A stretch of DNA of 64,000 nt. Source: DASWOJ01 sp964250755. Its GTDB lineage: Bacteria > Pseudomonadota > Alphaproteobacteria > Acetobacterales > Acetobacteraceae. The notes below the pieces were generated by a model. It ran no database searches. It had not been told where the DNA came from and worked only from the letters and a program-made list of their open reading frames with translations. Location of the stretch: the NCBI GenBank assembly GCA_964250755.1, contig CAXUHB010000001.1, positions 124,001-188,000 on the forward strand, given 5' to 3'. Position numbers and translations under genes: made by a program. Shown here piece after piece: positions 49,513-58,379 of the stretch; position 1 is the stretch's first letter; the number at the start of each line of letters is the position of its first letter.

Positions 49513-51108
49513 TCACCCCGACCCACCCCTGATGAACCCCGCCGCCCGCTCCGCCACCATCATCACCGCCGGCTGAATGTTGCCAGATGGCACCAGCGGG
49601 AAGACCGAGGCGTCGGCGACCCGCAGCCCGTCCAACCCGCGCAGGCGCAGCAAGGGGTCCACCACCGCCGCCTCGTCGGCGCCCATGCGGCAGGTGCCGC
49701 AGGGATGATACACCGTCGTGCCCGAGGCGCGGATGTAGGCCAGCATGGCGTCGTCGCCCTCCACGTCCGGGGGCGGGGCCAACTCCTCCAGCACCAGGTC
49801 GGCGAAGGGCGGCGTGCGGCCCAGCCGCCGGGCCAGTGCCGCGCCCAGCAGCATCGCCCGCTGGTCGCCCGGCGCGGACAGGTAGTTGGCGCGGATCACC
49901 GGGGGGCTATCCGGGTCCGCGTCGCGCAGCGTCAGCGCGCCGCGGCTGTCCGGGCGGCACTGGCCGAAGTTGAACATGAAGCCGGGGTGCTTGGGCAGCA
50001 CGTAGCCGCCGCCCGGGGCCAGGCTGAAGTTGATGAACTGGAACTGCACCTCCGCCTCCTCCGCCCCTGGCGTCACGCGGGCGAACAGGGTGGCCTCCGT
50101 CGCGCCCACCGCCATCGGGCCGCGGCGGCGCAAGGCGTAGCCCAGGGCCATCGCACCGGTGCGGAGGCGGCTGGCGGTGATCTCGTTCAGCGTGCCGGCG
50201 GGGCGGGTGCGGTAGCCGAAGCGGGTGATGAAGTGGTCCTGCAGGTTGGCCCCCACCGCCGGGCGGTGCAGCCGGACGGGGATGCCGTGCGCCTGCAGCG
50301 CCGCGCCGTCGCCGATGCCGGACAGCATCAGCAGCTTGGGCGACATGACGGCGCCCGCGCACAGCACGGCTTCCCGCGCTGCCCGCACCTCGAACGGCGG
50401 GCCGTCCGCCCGGCGGGCGGTGCAGCCGATGACGCGCCCGTCCTCGATCAGCAGGCGCTGGACGGTGACGCCGGTCAGCACCTGCAGGTTGGGCCGTCCG
50501 CGGGCCGGGCGAAGGTAGGCCTGCGCCGTGCTGCTGCGGCGGCCCCGGCGGACGTTCATCTGGATGGGCGCCACGCCCTCGATGGCGCCGTCGTTGATGT
50601 CGCGATGCCGGGGGAAGCCGAGGGCGGCGCAGGACTCGATGAAGGCGGCTGCGCCCGGGGACAGGCCGCGCGGCTCGCTGACGGTGATGGGGCCGCCGCG
50701 GGCGCGGGTGGCGCTGGGGTCGCCTTCCCAGTTCTCGATTCCGCGGAAGGCCGGCAGCACGTCGTCGTACGACCAGCCGCGCGCGCCGGCCTGCGCCCAA
50801 CGGTCGTAGTCGTGCGGGGAGCCGCGGAGATAGACCAAGCCGTTGATGGATCCGGACCCGCCCAGCACGCGCCCGCGTGGCCAGTTGACGCTGCGCCCGC
50901 CTAACTCGGGCTCGGGTTCGGTGGCGAAGCGCCAGTCGTAGGCGCCGCTCGCGAATAGCCGGGCATAGCCGGCCGGGATGTGTATCCAGGGGTCGTGGTC
51001 CTCCGGCCCGGCTTCCAGCAGCGTCACGCGGGTGGCGGGGTTCTCGGACAGGCGCGCGGCCAGGATGCAGCCGGCGGTGCCGCCGCCGATCACGAGGTAG
51101 TCGGTCAT
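49513..51108 (-). CDS. GMC-family flavin oxidoreductase (choline dehydrogenase-like)
   Basis: The 531-residue FAD enzyme has the Rossmann motif VIGGGTAGCILAARLSE at residues 6-22. GMC signature 1 is in GRVLGGSGSINGLVYLRG and signature 2 in GAVMSPKLLMLSGIGD. The catalytic histidine is in YHPCGTCRMG, and a C-terminal SGNIQPAVMMVAERAA follows. Family members oxidise alcohols such as choline, sugars or aliphatic alcohols; the substrate here is unknown. It is transcribed alone, divergent from the DUF4272 gene. Confidence 0.92.
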   Translation of the reverse strand: MTDYLVIGGGTAGCILAARLSENPATRVTLLEAGPEDHDPWIHIPAGYARLFASGAYDWRFATEPEPELGGRSVNWPRGRVLGGSGSINGLVYLRGSPHDYDRWAQAGARGWSYDDVLPAFRGIENWEGDPSATRARGGPITVSEPRGLSPGAAAFIESCAALGFPRHRDINDGAIEGVAPIQMNVRRGRRSSTAQAYLRPARGRPNLQVLTGVTVQRLLIEDGRVIGCTARRADGPPFEVRAAREAVLCAGAVMSPKLLMLSGIGDGAALQAHGIPVRLHRPAVGANLQDHFITRFGYRTRPAGTLNEITASRLRTGAMALGYALRRRGPMAVGATEATLFARVTPGAEEAEVQFQFINFSLAPGGGYVLPKHPGFMFNFGQCRPDSRGALTLRDADPDSPPVIRANYLSAPGDQRAMLLGAALARRLGRTPPFADLVLEELAPPPDVEGDDAMLAYIRASGTTVYHPCGTCRMGADEAAVVDPLLRLRGLDGLRVADASVFPLVPSGNIQPAVMMVAERAAGFIRGGSG

Positions 51109-51223
51109 GGATGCACCTCCCTGCCATGTTGGACGCAGCGTGGGGCGGCAGCGGGCATTGGGGAAGGGGGAAACCCGGGCGGGGCAAGGCTGTTACCGGC
51201 GCAACGGAACAGGCGGTGCCCCC

Positions 51224-51985
51224 ATGTTCGACTTCAGCGATTTTCGCGCGCCCCATGGCCGGCGGCTGCTGATCGGCACGGCAGGATGGCTTGCCGCGGC
51301 GGGCGCCGCACGGGCGGCTGGTCCCACGGTGCAACCCATGCTGAACGACCCGCCGCCGGATGAGGAGGCGCTGGCGCGCAAGGCCCGCTCCATCGCCGCT
51401 CTGCGCGCCGCTGGCATACCGGTGCTGGAGAGCCTGCCCACCCTCCCGTCCGCGGCTCGGATACGCCAGCGCAGCCGGATGGAGGTCGAGCAGCGCTGCA
51501 AGTGCCTGGCCGCCGTGGGCGTGACTGCGGAGGAGGCGTCAGCCGGCGCGCAAGCGATGCAGCGTCTCGGCCTGAGGATGAAGGACTTCACCCCGGACGA
51601 GCAGGCGTTCCTGCAAGCCGGGACCCGCTCCCAGCGGGAGCGCGCAAGGTTCGGCTGGCAATACGAGTGCCTCGCCGTGCTGATGTGGACGCTTGGCACC
51701 TGGACGCTGGAGCCGCCGGCGGACATCGTGGACGTTCCAGGGCTGGTGCGCGCCGTCATTGCCAACTATGCGCCCGGTCCGGCCAAGGGGCAGCCCCGGC
51801 CTTTCGCCGAGGTGCTGGACATGGCGGACCTGGTCTATCGCCAGCACTGGGCCGCCCGCAACGCCAGCGTGACCGGCAAGCCGCCCGTGCCCGGCCTGAA
51901 CGAGGAGGTGCTGCTGGAGCGGCACCGCGCCCTGGGGTGGCTGATCCGCAACGGGGCGTGGGACGACGTGGACGTGAGCACCTGA
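51224..51985 (+). CDS. DUF4272-like protein with N-terminal signal-like region
   Basis: The 253-residue product contains a DUF4272-type domain (about 60-250). It shows SRMEVEQRCKCLAAVGVTAEEA, TPDEQAFLQAG, the aromatic FGWQYECLAVLMWTLG segment and VYRQHWAARNASV, plus a C-terminal RHRALGWLIRNGAWDDVD. A hydrophobic Ala-rich stretch near residues 13-35 could be a signal or anchor, which is unusual for the family. The function of DUF4272 is unknown. Confidence 0.8.
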   Translation: MFDFSDFRAPHGRRLLIGTAGWLAAAGAARAAGPTVQPMLNDPPPDEEALARKARSIAALRAAGIPVLESLPTLPSAARIRQRSRMEVEQRCKCLAAVGVTAEEASAGAQAMQRLGLRMKDFTPDEQAFLQAGTRSQRERARFGWQYECLAVLMWTLGTWTLEPPADIVDVPGLVRAVIANYAPGPAKGQPRPFAEVLDMADLVYRQHWAARNASVTGKPPVPGLNEEVLLERHRALGWLIRNGAWDDVDVST

Positions 51986-52176
51986 AGCAGACCTCTGGAA
52001 GCCTGTGCATGGAGGGAGCCCTAGGCAGGCCTCTGCGGTCCGGCCTGGCCGGAGGCCATCCGTGCGGCAAGCCGCAGCAGCCTGCTTGGACGCGCCGTGC
52101 CTGCCCGGATCGGCTGCGGGCACCTTGACAACCCGCCCCAAGGCCGCGACGAACCCGGCATGGCGAGACCCCCCGC

Positions 52177-54039
52177 ATGACCCGGCGCACGCGCTGCATC
52201 GCCACCGTCTGCCTGTCCGGCACGCTGCCTGACAAGCTGGAGGCCGCGGCGGCCGTGGGCTTCGACGGGGTGGAGGTCTTCGAGAATGATCTGCTGACCT
52301 TCCCAGGCTCCCCGGCCGACGTGCGGGACATGGCCGCCGGCCTTGGGTTGTCCATTGACCTGTTCCAGCCCTTCCGCGATTTCGAAGCGATGCCGGAGCC
52401 GCAGCGCGCCCGCAACATGGACCGGGCCGAGCGCAAGTTCGACGTGATGCAGCAACTCGGGGCCGAGCTGATCCTGGTGTGCAGCAACATCCAGCCTGCG
52501 GCGCTGGACGACCCCGCCCGGGCCGCCGCGGACCTGCACGAGATGGCGGAGCGCGCCGCACGCCGCGGCTTGCGGGTTGGCTACGAGGCGCTGGCCTGGG
52601 GCCGGCACACGCGGCGGTGGCGGCAGGCCTGGGACATCGTGCAGCGGGCGGACCACCCGGCGCTGGGCCTGATCGTGGACAGCTTCCACACGTTGGCGCT
52701 GGGCGACGATCCCGCGGGCATCGCGGAGGTGCCCGGCGGGCGCATCTTCTTCGTGCAGCTTGCGGACGCGCCCGTGTTGCAGATGGACGTGCTGTCCTGG
52801 TCCCGGCACTACCGCAACTTTCCCGGCCAGGGCGCCTTGGATGTGCCGGGCTTCCTGCGCGCGGTGGATGCCAGCGGCTACGCCGGGCCGCTGTCGCTGG
52901 AGGTGTTCAACGACGATTTCCGTGCGGCGCCCGCCAGCCTGACGGCGCGCGACGGGCTGCGGTCCCTGGCGCTGGTGGAGGCCGAGGCGGGGATGACCAC
53001 CCTGCCGCCGCCGCCGCGCTTCGACGGGATCGAGTTCGTGGAGTTCGCGGTGGACGACGCGGCGGGGGAGGAGCTGGCGGGCTTCCTGGGCACGCTGGGC
53101 TTCCACCATGCCGGCACGCACCGGAGCAAGGCGGTGGACCTGTATCGGCAAGGTCGGGTCAACCTGGTGCTGAACCGGGAGCAGGACAGCGCGGCGGCCG
53201 AGCACTTCCTGCTGCACGGCCCCAGCGTGTGCGCGATGGCGCTGCGGGTGGACGACTCGGCAGCGGCAGTCGCGCGGGCGGAGGCGCTGCTGTGCCCGGA
53301 GTGGCGGGAGCCGGTGGGGGAAGGCGAGCGCCGCATCCCGGCCGTGCGCGCGCCCGACGGCACCTTGATCCACCTGGTCCAGGCCGATGCCGGCGGGCGC
53401 ACGATCTGGCAGGACGACTTCGACCTGGACCCGGTGCCGGATGGGGAGATGCTGGCCGCCATAGACCATGTGGCCCAGGCGCTGCCGGCCGGGCGTATGG
53501 ACGGCGCGGTGCTGTTCTGGCGCGCGGTGTTCGGCTTGCAAGCGGAGCCGCTGGTGGAAATCCCCGACCCCTTCGGCCTGGTGCGCAGCCGCGCGATGGT
53601 CAGCGCCGACGGCACGGTGCGGCTGCCGTTGAACATCAGCGAGGGGCGGGAGACGCTGACGGGCCGCTTCGTGTCGGCCTACGCCGGGGCGGGGGTGCAT
53701 CACATCGCCTTCGCCGCGCCGGACGCAGCCGCCGCGGCCACGGCGGCGGTGGCGGCGCAGGCGCGCATGCTGCCGATCCCCGAGAACTATTACGACGACC
53801 TTGCCGCCCGCTGGGGCCTGGACGACCCGGCGCTGGATGCACTGCGCCGGCTGAACCTGCTGTATGACCGGGATGCCGGCGGCGAGTTCATCCACGCCTA
53901 CACGGACGCCTTCGCCGACCGCTTCTTCTTCGAGATCGTGGAGCGCCGGGGCAGCCGCGGCTTTGGCGCCGCGAACGCCACGGTGCGTCTGGCCGCGCAG
54001 GCGGCGCTTGCAGCAACAGGTGGAACATGGATGGACTAG
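52177..54039 (+). CDS. quiC: 3-dehydroshikimate dehydratase, two-domain QuiC type
   Basis: The 620-residue protein joins an AP-endonuclease-2-like TIM barrel (1-285) to an HPPD-like vicinal-oxygen-chelate domain (about 290-600). Barrel metal ligands appear as E in YEALAWG, D and H in IVDSFH, Q in VQLAD and E in LSLEVFND. The second domain has VEFAVDD, HHIAFAAPD and FFFEIVERRG. QuiC enzymes convert 3-dehydroshikimate to protocatechuate in quinate/shikimate catabolism. No other qui genes are near; serA overlaps it by 13 bases. Confidence 0.88.
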   Translation: MTRRTRCIATVCLSGTLPDKLEAAAAVGFDGVEVFENDLLTFPGSPADVRDMAAGLGLSIDLFQPFRDFEAMPEPQRARNMDRAERKFDVMQQLGAELILVCSNIQPAALDDPARAAADLHEMAERAARRGLRVGYEALAWGRHTRRWRQAWDIVQRADHPALGLIVDSFHTLALGDDPAGIAEVPGGRIFFVQLADAPVLQMDVLSWSRHYRNFPGQGALDVPGFLRAVDASGYAGPLSLEVFNDDFRAAPASLTARDGLRSLALVEAEAGMTTLPPPPRFDGIEFVEFAVDDAAGEELAGFLGTLGFHHAGTHRSKAVDLYRQGRVNLVLNREQDSAAAEHFLLHGPSVCAMALRVDDSAAAVARAEALLCPEWREPVGEGERRIPAVRAPDGTLIHLVQADAGGRTIWQDDFDLDPVPDGEMLAAIDHVAQALPAGRMDGAVLFWRAVFGLQAEPLVEIPDPFGLVRSRAMVSADGTVRLPLNISEGRETLTGRFVSAYAGAGVHHIAFAAPDAAAAATAAVAAQARMLPIPENYYDDLAARWGLDDPALDALRRLNLLYDRDAGGEFIHAYTDAFADRFFFEIVERRGSRGFGAANATVRLAAQAALAATGGTWMD

Positions 54040-55292
54040 TCGCCGCACCCCAGGCCTCCGCGCCGCCGCCCTTCACGCCGGGCACGACGCGCATCGTGCT
54101 GATGGAAGGCGTGAGCCAAACTGCGGTCGAGTTGTTCCAGGCCGCCGGCTACACGAACCTCGTCCGCCACGCCAAGGCGTTGGAGGGTGCGGCGCTGCTG
54201 GATGCCGTGCAGGGCGCCTACGTGCTGGGCATACGCAGCCGCACGCAGCTGACGGCCGAGGTGCTGGCCGCAGCCGGGCCGCTGATGGCGGTGGGGTGCT
54301 TCTGCATCGGCACCGACCAGGTGGACCTGCAAGCCGCGCGCACCCTGGGCATCCCCGTGCTGAACGCCCCGTTCAGCAACACCCGCAGCGTGGCGGAGCT
54401 GACGATCGGGGAGATCGTGATGCTGCTGCGCCGCATCCTGCCCCGCAGCGAGAGCGCCCACAAGGGCGGCTGGGACAAGTCCGCCACCGGCAGCTACGAG
54501 GTGCGCGGCAAGACGCTGGGCATCGTCGGCTACGGCAACATCGGCAGCCAGTTGGGCACCCTGGCCGAGGCGATGGGGATGCGCGTCGTCTATTACGACC
54601 GCACGGACAAGCTGCGCACCGGCAACACGGCGGTGCTGAGCAACCTGGCCGAGGTGCTGGCCATTTCCGACGTGGTCAGCCTGCACGTGCCCGACACCCC
54701 GCAGACCAAGGGCATGATCGGGGCGGAGGAGATCGCCGCCATGCGCCCCGGCGCCTGCCTGATCAACAACAGCCGCGGCAGCGTCGTGGACCTGGACGCC
54801 CTGGCCGCCGCCCTGCGCGCCGGGCGGCTGGCCGGCGCCGCGGTGGACGTGTTCCCGCAAGAGCCGAAGTCGGCCGGGGAGGCGTTCAAGACGCCGCTGC
54901 AGGGCCTGCCGAACGTGATCCTGACGCCGCACATCGGCGGCTCGACCGAGGAGGCGCAGGAGCGCATCGGGGAGGAGGTGGCGCGCAAGCTGCTGGACTT
55001 CCTGCAGACCGGCAGCACCGGCGGGGCGGTGAACTTCCCGCGCATCGAGCAGCCGCGCCTGGCCGGGCACAGCCGCTACCTGCACGTCCACCACAACGTT
55101 CCCGGCGTGCTGGGCCGGCTGAATGCGGTGTTCAGCCAGCGCAACCTGAACGTCTCGGCGCAGCTCCTGCAGACCGACGGGGAGCTGGGCTACGTGATGG
55201 TGGACGCGGAGGGCGAGCCGTCCAGGTGCGGGGAGGTGCTGGGGGCGCTGTGCGGGATAGAGGGGACGATCCGGGCGCGGGTGCTGGGCTAA
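54027..55292 (+). CDS. serA: D-3-phosphoglycerate dehydrogenase
   Basis: The 421-residue enzyme starts serine synthesis. It has the NAD motif GIVGYGNIGSQLG, the catalytic set Arg (NNSRGS), Glu (FPQEPKS) and His (TPHIGGSTEEAQ), and a C-terminal ACT domain (about 345-421; LHVHHNVPGVLGRLNAVF) for serine feedback. This is the short E. coli-like form rather than the long form. Overlap with quiC implies cotranscription, an unexpected pairing. Confidence 0.94.
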   Translation: MDGLVAAPQASAPPPFTPGTTRIVLMEGVSQTAVELFQAAGYTNLVRHAKALEGAALLDAVQGAYVLGIRSRTQLTAEVLAAAGPLMAVGCFCIGTDQVDLQAARTLGIPVLNAPFSNTRSVAELTIGEIVMLLRRILPRSESAHKGGWDKSATGSYEVRGKTLGIVGYGNIGSQLGTLAEAMGMRVVYYDRTDKLRTGNTAVLSNLAEVLAISDVVSLHVPDTPQTKGMIGAEEIAAMRPGACLINNSRGSVVDLDALAAALRAGRLAGAAVDVFPQEPKSAGEAFKTPLQGLPNVILTPHIGGSTEEAQERIGEEVARKLLDFLQTGSTGGAVNFPRIEQPRLAGHSRYLHVHHNVPGVLGRLNAVFSQRNLNVSAQLLQTDGELGYVMVDAEGEPSRCGEVLGALCGIEGTIRARVLG

Positions 55293-55732
55293 CCCGCCTC
55301 TCTCCGCACGAGCAGCGTCGTCCCGTCCAGGCCCACCACCCGCAGCAGCACACCAGCCTCCGGTGCCGAGCGGTCCACCACGCGGGCGGGCCAGGTGCCA
55401 TCGCCCAGGCTGACGCGGCCCTCCCCGGCCTCGAAGGCCAGGGCGCGGCAGGTTTGGCCGATCAGGCCGGTGGTGGGGGCGTTCACCTGATCCACCGCCG
55501 CCGGGCGGCGGCGCATCCGCAGCGCGGCGGCGGCGACCAGCACGGCGGTGAGCGCCAGGAAGGCCAGCACCTGGCCGCGCCAGTCCAGGTCTGCAAGCGT
55601 CGTGATGGCGCCGGTCCCCACCGCTGCCAGGCCGGTCGGCAGCAGGAAGACGCCGGGAGCCGCCATCTCCAGCGCGCAGCACAACAGGCCGCCGATAATC
55701 CAGAGTTCGCCGGGGGTCAAATGCGGGATCAT
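55289..55732 (-). CDS. NfeD-like membrane protein
   Basis: The 147-residue protein has three hydrophobic helices (about 9-75), with LEMAAPGVFLLPTGLAAV typical of NfeD. A C-terminal OB-fold domain follows (about 90-147: GLIGQTCRALAFEAGEGRVSLGDGTWPARV in blocks). NfeD proteins partner SPFH/stomatin proteins, and an SPFH gene lies upstream on the same strand. Its 3' end overlaps that of serA by four bases, tail to tail. Confidence 0.9.
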   Translation of the reverse strand: MIPHLTPGELWIIGGLLCCALEMAAPGVFLLPTGLAAVGTGAITTLADLDWRGQVLAFLALTAVLVAAAALRMRRRPAAVDQVNAPTTGLIGQTCRALAFEAGEGRVSLGDGTWPARVVDRSAPEAGVLLRVVGLDGTTLLVRREAG

Positions 55733-55754
55733 GACGGCGTGCCCTGCCAGGCGT

Positions 55755-55822
55755 CGTCGTTGCGGGACGCGGTTCCGACGGCCCTTGGATTGCCGCGGTG
55801 CAAGGGCGCCTCGGAATGACGA
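55755..55822. repeat. Possible dispersed intergenic repeat with inverted ends
   Basis: The ends TCGTCGTTGCGGGA and TCGGAATGACGA are imperfect inverted repeats around TTGGATTGCCGCGG. This resembles a common proteobacterial intergenic repeat type with CGTCATTGCGA ends. Only one copy is in the window, between nfeD and the SPFH gene. Confidence 0.4.
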
Positions 55823-55847
55823 GTTCTAGCGGCGGGAGGTGCTCTGC

Positions 55848-56759
55848 TCATGGCTGGCGCAGCTGCATGGCCTCGATGGCCTGCGTGATGCCTCCGGCCA
55901 GGGCGCCGGTCTCCACGGGGATCACCAGGGTGCGCCCGGACGGGTTGGCGGCAAGGCGGCCAATGGCGTCCACGTATTTCTGGGCGATGAAGTAGCGCAG
56001 CGCCTCCGTCCCGCCGTCCTTGGCGGCTTGGGCCACCACCTGGGTCGCCTGCGCCTCGGCTTCGGCCAGGCGCACGCGGGCCTCGGCGTCCTTCATGGCG
56101 GCCTCCAGCCGGGCTTCGGCTTGCAGCACGGTGGCCTGCTTCTGGCCCTCCGCCTTGGCGATGGCCGCTTCCCGCTCGCCCATCGCACGGGCGACCGTGG
56201 CCCGGCGCTCGCGCTCGGCGGTCATCTGCAGGTTCATGGCCTGCACCAAGTTGCCCGGCGGCTCGATCTTGCGGAGTTCGACGCGGCTGACCTTCACGCC
56301 CCAGGGCGCCGTCGCGTGGTCCAGGGTGACCAGCAGCTTGGCGTTGATCTCCTCCCGGCCCGACAGCGCGCCGTCCAGGTCCATGGCGCCGATCACGCTG
56401 CGTATGTTGGTCATCGCCATGCTGGTCAGGGCCTGCACCAGGTTCTGCGCGCCGTAGGCGGCCTTGGCCGGGTCCAGGACGCGGTAGTACATGATCCCGT
56501 CCACCACCACCGCCGCGTTGTCCCGGGTGATGACCGCCTGCTCCGGGATGTCGAGCACGATCTCCTGCACGTTCATCTTGTGGCCGACGCGCTCGACCAG
56601 CGGCAGCATCAGGTTGAGGCCGGGCTGCAGAAGGCGGGTGTAGGCGCCGAAGCGCTCGACGGTCCAGACCTGTCCCTGGGGCACGGTGCGCACGCCCAGG
56701 CCGACGCCCAGCACTGCGACGAGGGCCAGGACGCCGAAGGTGATGAACATGGGTTCCAT
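55848..56759 (-). CDS. SPFH/Band 7 (QmcA/stomatin-like) membrane protein
   Basis: The 303-residue product has one N-terminal membrane helix (about 4-25). An SPFH domain follows: VPQGQVWTVERFGAYTRLLQPGLN (in blocks), DIPEQAVITRDNAAVVVDGIMYYRV and YGAQNLVQALTSMAMTNIRSVIG. An Ala/Glu-rich coiled coil runs from about 195 to 265. It likely forms membrane scaffolds with the downstream NfeD-like protein. The ATG at 56759 gives the normal start. Confidence 0.92.
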   Translation of the reverse strand: MEPMFITFGVLALVAVLGVGLGVRTVPQGQVWTVERFGAYTRLLQPGLNLMLPLVERVGHKMNVQEIVLDIPEQAVITRDNAAVVVDGIMYYRVLDPAKAAYGAQNLVQALTSMAMTNIRSVIGAMDLDGALSGREEINAKLLVTLDHATAPWGVKVSRVELRKIEPPGNLVQAMNLQMTAERERRATVARAMGEREAAIAKAEGQKQATVLQAEARLEAAMKDAEARVRLAEAEAQATQVVAQAAKDGGTEALRYFIAQKYVDAIGRLAANPSGRTLVIPVETGALAGGITQAIEAMQLRQP

Positions 56760-57051
56760 GGGGCGCAGGCTCCTGGATGGGTGCGCGGCGTCAGCGTGGC
56801 GGGGCACCCTGCAAGCATGGGCCGCTTGGGCCGGGGCAGCAGCGTCGCCTGCCTTCCAGCTTGGCACAGAGCCAAGTGCTTAGGCCAGGCGTCCAAGTCC
56901 GTTGGGCGGCCCCACCTGTCGAGTGACAAGGGGGCCGGGGCTGCCCCGCTGCCACGGTCCGCCCTGACCCGGGACGGTGCAGCGCGGAAGGCCTGACTGG
57001 TCCGGCCGTTTGTCCCGGGACCGCAAGCGCCATGCCTCCCAGGCGATGGGT

Positions 57052-57948
57052 TCAGGTTTGTGAAGTTGGTTGCGTCGCCAGCAGCGCATCGGTCTCGGCG
57101 GCATCCGGCAGCGCCGCCTGGGCGCCGGGGCGGGTGCAGGCCAGGGCCGCCGCGGCGCAGGCCCGGCGCACCGCGTCCGGCAGGCCCGCGCCCCGGTCCA
57201 GTGCCGCCGCCAGCACGCCGGCGAAGCAGTCGCCGGCCCCGGTCGTGTCCACGGCCAGCACCTCAGGAGAGGGCGTGTGTCCGCTTGCGCCGTGGGTGGC
57301 GAACTCCGCCCCGTCCGCGCCCCTGGTCCGCACGACGCCCACGCCCAATCGGTCGTGCAGCGCGCCGGCGTCGTGCGGACCAGGGGCGCCCAGCCAGGCG
57401 GCCTCCTGCTCGTTGACGATCAGCAGATCCAGCATCGCCAGCGCGTCCGCGGCCAGCGGCGCCGCGGGAGCAAGGTTCAGCAGCACGCGGGCGCCGCGGG
57501 CGCGGGCGCGGCGGATCAGGGCGGCGGTCTCGTTGGGGTCGCACTCCATCTGCAGCAGCAGCGTTGCGCCGGGGTGCAGCTGGGCGTCCTCGACCTGATC
57601 CGCGCGGGCCAGCAGGTTTGCACCGGCGGCGACGGCGATCTGGTTGCGCCCGGCGGGATCGGTCAGGACCGCGGCGCAGCCGGTGGCGGCGTCCAGGTGG
57701 GCGACGCGGGACAGGTCCATGCCGGAGGCTTGCAGCAGCGCCAGCGCCGGGTGGGCGAAGGCGTCGCGGCCGACTGCGGCGGCCAGCGCCGCCTCCGCCC
57801 CGTCCCGATGGGCGGCGAGGGCCTGGTTGGCGCCTTTGCCGCCGGGGGCAGCGTGCAGCGCCGGGCACAGACGGGTCTCGCCGGGGGCGGGCAGGGCGTC
57901 GAGCGGGAAGCCGAGGTCCAGATTGACCGAGCCGAAGACGATGACCAT
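57052..57948 (-). CDS. rbsK: Ribokinase (PfkB family)
   Basis: The 298-residue sugar kinase has the PfkB signature 1 region PGGKGANQALAAHRDG, the substrate-binding GSVNLDL and the C-terminal signature DTTGAGDCFAGVL with the catalytic aspartate. LLNLAPAAPL and VVRTRGADGAEF fit ribokinase. The ATG at 57948 begins MVIVFGSVNLD as in the family. No ribose transporter gene is adjacent. Another PfkB sugar kinase is possible. Confidence 0.85.
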   Translation of the reverse strand: MVIVFGSVNLDLGFPLDALPAPGETRLCPALHAAPGGKGANQALAAHRDGAEAALAAAVGRDAFAHPALALLQASGMDLSRVAHLDAATGCAAVLTDPAGRNQIAVAAGANLLARADQVEDAQLHPGATLLLQMECDPNETAALIRRARARGARVLLNLAPAAPLAADALAMLDLLIVNEQEAAWLGAPGPHDAGALHDRLGVGVVRTRGADGAEFATHGASGHTPSPEVLAVDTTGAGDCFAGVLAAALDRGAGLPDAVRRACAAAALACTRPGAQAALPDAAETDALLATQPTSQT

Positions 57949-58069
57949 GCGGGGGAGTTGGGCATGGTTGGGTGGGGTGGGCAATGGAAGGCGGTTTTCT
58001 GTCCCGCGGGGAGGAGAGCTGCGGGCGTATGCTTGGCCAGCAGGGCGCCGGCCTGTTCGGTCGGACGGC

Positions 58070-58360
58070 TTAGCTGTCGGCGGTGATCTCGGCTTCCAGT
58101 GCTTCCAGCGCCGCATCCAGGGCGGTGCGGTCCCCCTCGGGCACGCCGGCGGCTGCAAGGGCAGCGTCGAGACGGGTGCGGCAGCCATTGAACTCGGCGC
58201 CCAGATCGTCCGATGGCGCGACGGGGTCCTTGGAGCCGGCCAGGCAGTCCGCGTAGGCTGCGCGGGCCGCGGCGACGGCATCGCCTGCCGGAAGCGGCGC
58301 GAACACCTGGTCCAGGCGGGCGTCCACCCAGCCGGGGGTGCCGGCGATCTCCTCGGTCAC
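58070..58360 (-). CDS. Small acidic hypothetical protein
   Basis: The 96-residue product is acidic, Ala-rich and predicted helical, with two cysteines (ADCLAG, FNGCRTRLDAAL), and ends EALEAEITADS. No family is recognised. It starts 19 bases after the argF stop on the same strand, so it is probably the last gene of an argD-argF unit. Confidence 0.6.
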   Translation of the reverse strand: MTEEIAGTPGWVDARLDQVFAPLPAGDAVAAARAAYADCLAGSKDPVAPSDDLGAEFNGCRTRLDAALAAAGVPEGDRTALDAALEALEAEITADS

Positions 58361-58379
58361 GGCGCGGCCCTGACCGCCA

